NCBI RefSeq assembly: GCF_945859705.1
Contig: NC_079135.1
Coordinates: forward strand, 127,714,551-127,778,550
Length of the DNA stretch: 64,000 nucleotides
Direction of reading: 5' to 3'
Source of the DNA: Episyrphus balteatus
Lineage: Eukaryota > Arthropoda > Insecta > Diptera > Syrphidae
A model generated the notes under the pieces. That model had not been told where the DNA came from and ran no database searches. It worked only from the letters and a program-made list of their open reading frames with translations. Shown here in pieces: positions 55,131 through 64,000 of this stretch. Numbering within the stretch: the stretch's first letter is position 1; each line of letters opens with the position of its first letter. The translations under genes were made by a program, and so were the position numbers.

Positions 55131-58100
55131 AAATATGTACGATTCTATTTTTCTTTGTAGACATGGAACTTTTCGGAGATTTCTAAGGTTTTGAAATTTT
55201 TCTATGATTTTAAATATTTTCTTATCTACATTATGTTTTTTAAGTTCTCATGTTATTTATTTTTTGCAAAATATTTATTATTTTTTTCTATTTCTTAAGA
55301 CCTATTTTTTCATTCACTTGCAATCCTTGAACTAGGTTGCGGTTTTTTGTTTTATTTTTACCTTAATTATCTTTGGAGAGTTTTTATATCCTTCTTATTT
55401 CAGTTTTCGGATAAAACTTAAAGCTTATTAGTACAGTTGATATGCAATTGAGAGAAAAATTTCTCTGAAAAAATGTGTTGCATTTTAATATACGGTTTTT
55501 TTTTGTATTATTTTGGAGACTTAATTTATTATTTTAAGTTTTGTATCATCATGAAATTTATTTTAGTTTTTTTTTTTTTGGAGACTTTGACAATTTCTTT
55601 TGTGGAAATACTAATTTTATATGCTTTAGACATTCTATTTTTTTACTTTGAAGGCTTAGATCCTTACTCAATAACATGAACATTTTGTGGAGACTTTTTA
55701 GCTAATCAACATTTTATTCTATTCTATGGTATGGATTGAGCAGTCTAAATGTCCCAAAATGTCCGACATTATTATTTAGCGCAGTTCTTTGGTATTCACG
55801 TTTGCATTTACAAATACATGAAAAGCAGTCAAATATGGTCTCAATATTCCTTATTTGGATATTTAAAATATTTACATTTAAGACCAAAAGGATTTTTTTT
55901 AATTAATATAAATGAATAACTGTCATTCATTGGTAAATATAAAAAAACTCTCCCACAAAGATTATTTCTCACTCAATTCGTAATTTACAAAAGAAAAAAA
56001 GAATCCATTAACTGTTAAATAAATTTGACAACAACTTGCATTCAAAGTGGTCTACATTACTTACCAATAAACAACGATTGTTTTCCTTTCCGGATTTCCT
56101 TTACACTTCAAATTTATAACATACATTCGTATACCAACCTGGCAATATATATATTTTCATAGTTATATTGAAACAGGTATTGCATTTTTGTATATATGTA
56201 AATCCTGGTGTTGAAATCGAAAATTCCAGTATTATGTATTTATAGCACTCAAGAGTTGCTCCAAAAAGCCAAGCTTTATACCCTCTGAAGCTATGTGTAA
56301 ATAACTCGAACACAGGTCCGAGTCCGGGCGTCCCAGTTCTTTATTATAAAAAAAAAAAATTTCTTGTTTGTCTTTTTGTAAATTTTTTATTTTTTATTTG
56401 CTTGTCGAAAGAGTTGCTTGCATTTGGGTCTTTCTGTGTCTCTCTGGCAGTACGTGTTATCCTTTGTGACACTGACAGTTGTGCCCTGTAACTGTCATTA
56501 TTACTGCACAAATATGCGTGTGTGGCCATCATCCTTCCTGCAAGGTATGTATATGTAAATATATTTTTATTTTGTGTGTTATGTTGTGTTGTGTAATTAA
56601 TTTCGAAGGACATTCGCATTGCCTTTACTGTTTTCAATTGTAGATACATCATATGTCCGCTAAAACCAGTGCCGGAATATCAACTAGAAAGTGTAGGCCT
56701 AAAGACCATATTTTGTTGTTATTGACTGTGAACTTTGACCTAGACGAAAAGAAAAAGTAGGTACATGAAATTATATTAAAGACTTCTGATAAAAAAAATG
56801 TTATTAAAAGCAGATTGGAATTTTTGCTCATATACTTAATTCTCGCTTTGGAGAGAATTGAAAATGGAAGGTAAAATATAGCTGGAGAATTTTTGTTCTT
56901 TCCATGCAGTTATAAGAAGATAATTATTTACTCTTTTGTTTGAAGCTGTTGAACTTTTTGGAGAGTTTTTAGTTTTTGAAATTTTGCTTTTGTTAATATT
57001 TTCTTATCTATAGAGTGTTTTTTTTTACTTTTTAAAATCTTTCTTGGGTTAAAAGTTTTCATTTCTAGGCTTTTTATATTTTGGAGACTTTTTATTTTGT
57101 AAATTTTCATGTCTTTTCTTATATTTTTTTTAGAACTCCTTTAATTCCTTTGTGTTTGTTTGTTCTTTTGTGACTTTATTTTCTTTTTACTTCAGTTTTC
57201 ACATAAAAATTTAATTTTATTTATAGAGATTACATGCAAGTGAGAGATAAAAATGGCTCTGAAAACAAAAGTTGCATTTTAATTATTACGCATTTTTTCA
57301 TTATTTTGGTGACTTTATTTATTATCTTAAATTTTGTGTCATCATGAAATTTATTTAAGTTTTTTTGTTGAGACTTTGACAAATTTTTTTGTGGAAATAC
57401 TAATTTTATATGTTTTAGACATTGTCTTTTTTACTTTGGGGCTTAGATCCTTACCTGATAACATGAACATTTTGTGGAGACTTTTTTACTTACCAGCATA
57501 ATATGAATGGCAAAGGAAAGAAAGCGTCTATATCTCAGTCAAAGATCGTCAATGGTTTAGGAGTCCAATAATAAATATCCTTGAAGAGCTAAAGTTTCAT
57601 AAAAAGTTTGCCCCAATAAGACCAAGAGGCCATAACAAATTTTGAGATTAGAATTATGGAAAACTAGAATAAGGGTATCTGTAGCCAAAATTTCATTCTT
57701 GCAACGCTTTTTTGTTGCAAATCAGAATTTTATTTATTAAGACTTTTTTTTTCATTATTTTGGTGGCCTAAATGTTTAATTGATATCATGAAGATTTTGT
57801 GGAGACTTTTAAGCTATGCAAAGTGTAAGAGAATGGCTGCTGTGTGAGTATAGTTTAAATTTTGCTGTTGTGGTACAATGCGATAATCCAAGAGTTAATG
57901 TGTAGAAGTTTGACACAGTGTTTTTATAATTTTTTAGACTTATACCTTTGAATTGATCATCCAAAAGTTGTGCTTTGAAATGAGGTCTCTTAGCTTATTC
58001 TGGACGTTTTGAAGTTTTTAAAGTTTCCAAGTTTGGAAAAGTTAATTTTATTTCATTTTCATATATTATTTTATTTTGAATATTTTGCTTGATTAACGAC

Positions 58101-58470
58101 AAATTTGAACATTTGTGGAGACTTTTTAGTGTTTCCAATTTGCTGTTAATTTTTTGGATTAACATCAAAAAAAATTTAGAGCTTTTTCTTGGGGGTCTAA
58201 CATAAAGAAATATATTTCCTATCAAACTCCATATTCTTTTGGAGACTTTGCCTCTTCAGCTTCTAGAGACTTTACATATTACCTTGACATTTATTTGATG
58301 TTTCCGTTTACTCTTATTATTATTTTTCTTTTTGCGTATGAGGTTTCAAACAGTCTAAACATTTTTTAAAAATATTGATAGCTTTGGAGACTTTTTTATT
58401 CCTTCAAATTCTTGAGATATTTTTAGGCTAATTTTCATAAATTTTGCACAAATTAAGTTTATTATGATTT
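55131..58470 (+). repeat. Degenerate duplicated region punctuated by GGAGACTTT
   Basis: The segment 55390-55700 is repeated in the same orientation at 57190-57490, with GTGGAAATACTAATTTTATA, GGCTTAGATCCTTAC and AACATGAACATTTTGTGGAG. The preceding 55140-55260 parallels 56930-57060, giving a unit of about 1.8 kb, with further partial copies at 57740-57810. The short motif GGAGACTT, or a one-base variant, occurs about a dozen times from 55520 to 58400. No protein or RNA function is recognisable. Confidence 0.65.
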
Positions 58471-58479
58471 AAATCTCCT

Positions 58480-58880
58480 TAAAGGGGCTCTAGCTTGTCC
58501 CATTCCAGCCCTGCTTTTTAGCCATCCTCATATCGGTGTTTGACCACTCTACGCATCCGGCAACCAAACCTCTGCGGAAGCCATTACTACTGATGGCGGT
58601 CATCGTTGGAAGTACTCACTAGTATACTATATTCGTAGAATGGAGGTGACGGGCACTAGCGAATGTCCTCTCCTGGGATCCGTCTCCATCTCTATAGGCA
58701 GTTTCACTTATTTATATTTTTTATGCATTTTTATCAATTGTTAACAGCACATAGAGGAACTCATATACCGCTACAGTAGATATTCGTATAGGCTATTTTT
58801 TCGAATGCTGCGCTGGGCTACATAGCGACGCCTCGCTTTATTATTATTCAACAAGCTGACACATGAAAATCCAGCTTTTT
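58480..58880. other. GC-richer segment, possibly a fragment of an older element
   Basis: The text around 58500-58700 (CATCCGGCAACCAAACCTCT, GAAGCCATTACTACTGATGG) has balanced composition and abrupt borders with the A/T-rich DNA on its left. It could be a retroelement 3' fragment or host sequence. No domain is readable. Confidence 0.3.
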
Positions 58881-60619
58881 GTTTACTTTTTATTATAATT
58901 TCTCTCGTTTTTTTTTTTTTGTCAATGCGTGTATGTATGTTGTCCTTGCAAAAGGATAATTTTCCTCCACCAATTATTTATTGGAGAGAATGAAGCTCCT
59001 TCGAGAGGGACCTGATAATTTTAATGTGCGGGTGCTTTCGATGACAATTTCATTGCGCGCCACAGCGAATGTGGAAAAATAACGACCTCGTGGCTATGAT
59101 GGTGTTGGTTGGTATTGGTGTGGCATTGGTGGTGGAGAGATGATATTTTTAATTAAATACGCTACGATGGACATTTTATGGATAAATTTATGGTAATTTT
59201 ATTAAGTTTGCGTATATATAATTTCTTTTTTTTTGTTTTTACTCTCTGTATCTTTTTTTTTTCATTTTGGTTCTTTATTTTATTTTTAGTCCTGTGTGTT
59301 GGCCGGGAATTGCATGAGGATATAAATTAAATTTAATGGCAAAGTGAAAGGCAAAAAAGGAGGGGGACAAGGGTTGGGGTTACTTAAAAAACAATAATGT
59401 GCATCATTTTCTCTCTGATGGTATATATTTTGGTATTGTCCTCGTTGTGCGTTCTGCGTCCTTCCCTTGGTCCTTCGTCCTTCATGGTAAGGCCTGAATA
59501 GATAAATGAGGTGGAATTTGAATTTTCGGACGGTTTTGGAGCGCGTTTCCTATTTTTTTTTTTTTTTTTTTTTTTGTTATTCAACTATCAAATGGAATTC
59601 CATTGGTTTTGAAGCGTGCACATTTTTTTATTGAATCAATTTTAGTGCAAATACAGCACAATCTGGTGCAATTTTTGTATTCCTATTTTTTTTTTCTCGT
59701 TCAGGAGCAACAGAAGTTATTAAAATGTGTACAGGCATTTTTTTCTTTTTTATTTTTTTTTTATTTGTGAAATGTTTTCTATTCACGTGGATTGGCAATT
59801 TGATGGGAAAAAGTGCTAAATATTTTACCTTAAAAAATTTCATTATATACAATTTTTTGTTTTTATTATTTTTTTTTTTTTTTTATTTTCAATTTTTATT
59901 TTTTTATTGCGAAAATGAAAAAAAAAATGATGATTTTATTGGTTTCCGGCTGAGATAGCTTGAATATCGAATTTTAATGCGGATTAACAATTTTTAATAA
60001 TGCACATGAAAGTATATAGAACCGGTTCGCTGAATAAAATGCGAGGGCAGGAAACAGACTATAATAATGAATGAATATTTTGAACTTTGCGCGTTATTAC
60101 TGAATTTGTATGCATTTTTTTTTTTTATTTCAATTTAAATTTTAATTTTTAATTTATATTTTATATCTGCCAAGCAATTATAATATAAAGTAAAAATTGT
60201 TGATTCGGAGATTATAACTGCAATGCGTCCGTTTTGAAGCGTTTTTTTAAATTGTTTTTTAATCATTAAGCACAATTATTGAACTTGCCTTGGAAATATT
60301 CTTTTGGTCAAAGTAAAAAAAAAATCTTTAAACAAAATTAAAATAAGACTTTCTTTAAAACTGAACAAGAAAAATTAATTGATTCACTCTCTCTTTAAGA
60401 CTCTTAGTTGTTTAGAGAACAAATGCGATATTGCAAGGGTTTTTTTTTTATTTTGTAAGACAGAAAAAACTATTTGACTATGGGGTACCTACCAAAGAAC
60501 CACATGAACAATAGTAGTTTTTTTGACGTGATAACGTCTTATAAATCGATGAACCATAGCAGCCACCACGAAAAAGTGACGCCATTTTCTAACGTTACAC
60601 TCTCGCACTTTCACAGTAC
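58881..60619. other. Host-like DNA with T-rich tracts, no gene recognised
   Basis: Long T runs occur near 59550-59575, 59745-59760 and 59868-59884. A segment at 60515-60600 is shared in reverse with 46430-46500. No exon is supported. Confidence 0.5.
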
Positions 60620-61669
60620 GGCAAAAAATTTCAATTAAAAATAAACTATTAGAGATACAAAAAACTTCTATAGCTTATTTGAAAGATAATAACCTAAAGC
60701 TTAATCCAAATGAAGGATTTTTAAAAATTCTGTCATTTAATAGGGTAAACAGGTGTAAAACGGAAAAATGAAATTTGGCCAAAATCTAAAGGCGAAGTCG
60801 TAGAGAATTGATTTTTTTGCTATAGATAGATGAGATTAATTTAAGAATAACTGCATTTAAGAAAAAAATTCTAAAATAATTTGAAACTAAGCTATAACGT
60901 TTTGTTTGAACGTTGTACACGTGTTGGTGCTATGAGAAAATGATGATTTTGGGTAAAGGAAATTTTTTGACAATTCTAAAGATGCCAGGTGAAAGATGAG
61001 AGAAAAAAAAGTCTGATACGGATTTTTTTCCAACACTCTGCGTTTCGAAATATGAATTTTTGAAAAACACCTTGTTTTTTAGGGGTATTTTTTGATTTTT
61101 AACTTTTTATTTGAGCATTCAAAAAATCTCAAACTTACAGGACATATAGGCGTTATGCATACATGTGCAAAAAATTGGAATTGTTTAGTGAGTTTTGACT
61201 GAATAACGGAAGAAACAAGTTTTTAAAAAACATGGTTTTTTTTTACCGTTTTTAACCGATTTTCACCGTTTTTTGTTTTTATATTTTTTTCTTTAATAGA
61301 TACAGGAACAGCAACAAGTGTGGGAAGTACCGTAATCTCATTCTGGAAATTCGACATGGTTGACTTTAAAAAATTCTAGCTTCTCTTGTAGGCATCTTTG
61401 AAATGAGATTGATACGTCATATGAAAGGTGAAATAAGAAGATTTCACATGGTTTAAAATTTGTTATAAGTTGTTCAACAAAAAAATTGATTCCATAGCAT
61501 GAACACATAAAAATTCATGTTTTTTTTGCTTTTTTTGATGAAAATGATTGTTTTTAATAAATTTTTTATACTTTTTGCGCACTGTAAAAATGGTTTTATT
61601 TTTAAGAAGAAATATTTGGCTTTTAAATTGCATAATTTTTTTTGTAAGCTTTTAAAATAAAAAAAAAAG

Positions 61670-62785
61670 AGTGTGTGTACACATGTACACGCGACTGAAG
61701 TTATACTTCTCACTCAGTATATTAAATGAATTTCATTTGATATTTTAAATATTTTTGTTTTATATTATTAAAATAATCAAACAGCGTATTTTTTTAACAA
61801 TCTCAGTTTATGGTATTCTCTGGAAATTTTTTGATGCTATCTCCGTACCTTAACCCAAGACAATCTGACTTCCCTGAACATAGTTATGCATGAAAAAATC
61901 TTTATAATTGGAAATAAGAATCTTCATACCAATTTCCGTTGCTAAATTTTTTAGCAAAAAAAATTAAATTTTATATACGATTGATGGCCTTTATATCAAT
62001 ACAAGTCTATGTTGTTTTCTTTTCCTTTTATTTATGAGTATTTACCTTTTTGTTTTTTTGTGGCAAGTTGCATGTGGCAAGTTGCCACAAAAAACAAAGC
62101 ATGTGGCAAGTTGCCACTTGCTACATGCAACTTGCGACATGAATTCTGCCACATGATACTTGCCAAACGCAACTTCCCACATACAACTTGCCACATTTTA
62201 CATACTGAATGCCACATGCCTCGTGCTACTTGCCACATGCCACATGCAACTTACGACATGAAATATGCAACTTGCCACGTATTGTGTGTTTTTTTTTTAC
62301 CGTACTGCGGCGTATTGCATTTTTTAATACTAAAGTACTATCAACTCTAAAGGTAAAACGACAGCCCTGCTGCCCAATTGTCTCGGAGATGGCGATCGCG
62401 TCATAATCCCTTTGACATTCTTGTCAAAAAAACAAATTTTCATACCCACCGTCCCATAAGAAGTATAACTTCAAAAATTAATATAATGAGAAAATAAAAA
62501 ATAAACAAAGTGAAAAAAATAATGAAAATTATTTTTATTTTTAAGCGGAGTGATTGAATATAATTCAATTAAAAAGTTTATAACTTTTTATTATTATTAT
62601 TTATTATATTTTTATTCAGGTTGTGATTTTTATAAGTGTCTGTATTCATGGACCAAAATTTTGCGTCTTAGTAAGGGTATGACAGCATCTAACTGATGAG
62701 CCCACTGTCATACCTGGGCGAAACGCATATGGAGTTGAGGTCACTTTAACTTTTTAATAATAAAAAGTTATTAACTTTTTAATTG
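61670..62785. repeat. 1.1-kb insertion in repeat X copy B, with minisatellite
   Basis: The interval is absent from copy A, where AAGCTAAAAGCAAAATACC leads directly into the TTTTAAAAGCTTAC block. It contains GAAGTTATACTTCT (61701) with a reverse match AGAAGTATAACTTC (62460), and a terminal inverted repeat pair AATTAAAAAGTTTATAAC (62567) / TTATTAACTTTTTAATT (62766), which outlines a smaller palindromic element at about 62563-62787. No clean target duplication is visible. Confidence 0.5.
62060..62285. repeat. Short-period minisatellite of GCAACTTGCCACAT type
   Basis: Irregular 10-20-bp units such as CATGCAACTTGCCACAT alternate on this stretch, including inverted pairs like GTGGCAAGTTGCCAC, so hairpins are frequent. 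The frames through it (HATCHMPHAT-like text) are by-products of the repeat. Confidence 0.85.
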
Positions 62786-62891
62786 AGAAAATAAAAAAGG
62801 TATTTTTTTTTAGCTTTTTCTTGTAAATTATGATTGTTTAAAAAAAGTAAACGCTTCAATTGACTCATTTTAAACAAAAGCACACAACCTG

Positions 62892-63022
62892 GGGTCGAAT
62901 TACGGCATACGTTCGTTAACGAATGGTTGCTATGTGTCTCTATCGTTTTCTAATAATTAAATAGAGACAGAAATAGTCTAAACGCTAACGTATGATCGTA
63001 ATCGTGTGCCGTAATTCGACCT
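62892..63022. mobile_element. 131-bp MITE with 3-bp target duplication
   Basis: Inverted termini GGGTCGAATTACGGCA and AGGTCGAATTACGGCA are flanked by CTG (62889-62891, 63023-63025). The homologous place in copy A of the surrounding repeat (873-875, other strand) has a single CAG and no element. A 3-bp duplication is typical of PIF/Harbinger elements, though those prefer TWA, so the family remains open. Confidence 0.85.
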
Positions 63023-63090
63023 CTGTTTTCTGGTGACGTTATAACGTAAAATCATCGTCCGTAAACCGATTTTACAGACAACCTGTTTTT

Positions 63091-63371
63091 TTTTAATTGT
63101 AGTAAGAATTTTATAATTACAATAAAAAATTAGAAAATGGGGAGTCACAACAAGTTAAACTAAAAGAGTTTGTTTTTCTTTTTGAATGAATTTTCGAACA
63201 ATTTTGTATATTGATGTAATGTTAGGTTAGGTAAGACAATGATATGCATTTAAGTTTGGAGTTCCCAACTCTATATTTGATTTAGTTACATCTTGAAAAA
63301 TTACACTAGATATCAACCGCTTCACTGGTCACTGTGGTGTATGAGTAACATTTCATTTAAACGACTCATTT
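63091..63371. other. A+T-rich DNA, nothing recognised
   Basis: GGTCACTGTGGTGTATG at 63327 also occurs at about 51612, a short shared text of unknown meaning. Confidence 0.4.
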
Positions 63372-63530
63372 CAACAGCATGTTCCGAGCATGTCCCCAGT
63401 ATGTCCCGAGCATGTCCCGAGCATGTCTCGAGCATGTTTAGAGTAATTCTCGAGCATGTAACAAGCATTTCCCGAGCATGTCCCAAACATTTCCCGAAGA
63501 TGTCACGAAGATATCCCGCGCATGTTCAAA
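63372..63530. repeat. 12-bp-period minisatellite of GAGCATGTCCC type
   Basis: About 13 imperfect units of 11-12 bp, most reading GAGCATGTCCC or close variants. The frame crossing it gives SEHVPSM / RACPEHV-like text because the period is a multiple of three, and is not considered a gene. Confidence 0.85.
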
Positions 63531-64000
63531 AAAACGAAAGTATTCTACAAAGTTACAGCTGACTTCATTTTACATAAAATTGCCTTCTAAATTTTTCTTG
63601 TAGCTATCATTTAAAAATTGAAGCGGAAGAATGAGAAGCGGTTAAGTGACATATTTCGAGTTTTGAACAATCGTCCCTTAAAGTTTTTTGTTTATGGCTT
63701 TTTGTATGAAAATCAGATAGATTTATAGAGAAATAATCTTAAGTTAACTTCTAACCTAAGGACACTAAATGAATGAAAATAACACAAAAATTTAAGTTGT
63801 CTTTTGAACCTTCTATTCTCTGGAAAAAATAAAAAAAAAATCGAAAATGTCGCTTAATCCCTTCTCATTCTCAATGCTTCAATTATAATAATACTTTAAA
63901 TTATCATATGGACCCCAAAACTATGCATTTTTTTTTTTTTTTTTTCCTTAATTGAAAAAAAAAAAATGCTTTTTTTATGGTTTGTGGCAAAATTATAATC
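63531..64000. other. A+T-rich DNA to window end, nothing recognised
   Basis: Contains homopolymer T and A runs near 63930-63967. No supported feature. Confidence 0.5.

Larger units (their letters stand above)
60620..63090 (-). repeat. Unclassified long dispersed repeat 'X', copy B
   Basis: This is the reverse-complement partner of 812-2985. It lacks the MITE present at 2207-2637 (single TA at 60954-60955) and carries two insertions missing from copy A: about 1.1 kb at about 61670-62785 and a 131-bp MITE at 62892-63022. The shared outer edge ends near TTTACAGACAACCT at 63071-63084. Confidence 0.75.

Noticed and set aside
62009..62406. HATCHMPHAT-type repeated protein frames on both strands
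   Set aside because: By-products of the short-period minisatellite.

Overview
This is A+T-rich, repeat-dominated nuclear DNA from an animal, most likely an insect and probably a fly (Diptera). The dipteran hint comes from several copies of a (GTCT)n-bearing dispersed repeat that closely resembles the DINE-1/mini-me group of non-autonomous Helentrons. I recognise no host protein-coding exon, rRNA or functional tRNA gene. The non-repeat stretches look like intronic or intergenic DNA.

Layout. 0-15.6 kb is a mosaic of nested non-autonomous transposons: a TIR element with a 9-bp target duplication, two inverted copies of a 430-bp TA-flanked element that carries a tRNA-like core, two HINE-like elements and two long inverted copies of an unclassified repeat. 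15.6-22.1 kb is a satellite array of 27 monomers (about 238 bp, plus a longer variant) with higher-order periods near 477 and 1470 bp. 23.2-32.9 kb is the centrepiece, an autonomous-type Helentron. It encodes one very large protein: a C76/DUB-like cysteine protease region, a basic heptad-like repeat region, a Cys-rich/DUF6570-like region, HUH Rep, a PIF1-type helicase and an AP-type endonuclease. Two later transposons interrupt it. One is an apparently intact DD34E Tc1-like element with IR/DR ends, sitting between the HUH motif and the catalytic tyrosines. The other is a 1.1-kb near-perfect palindrome between helicase and endonuclease. Both are flanked by TA, and the Helentron reading frame is continuous across each TA, so both insertions look seamless.

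33-39 kb holds A-rich DNA, a possible gene fragment, a sequence matching the 3' end of the HINE copies (candidate Helentron terminus), degenerate tandem repeats, a foldback element and a tRNA-derived SINE. 39-64 kb holds a GC-rich inverted minisatellite around a class-II tRNA-like sequence, a 1.19-kb hAT-type element with an 8-bp duplication, further HINE copies, several small TIR elements, a 2.3-kb foldback, a 3.3-kb region punctuated by a GGAGACTTT motif, and an inverted second copy of the repeat seen at 0.8-3.0 kb.

The window records its own history. The two inverted copies of the 0.8-3.0 kb repeat serve as each other's empty site, which fixes the target duplications of two small transposons without outside data. 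The autonomous Helentron lies beside HINE copies that share a 3' terminal motif with the DNA downstream of it, suggesting (not proving) a master/dependent relationship.
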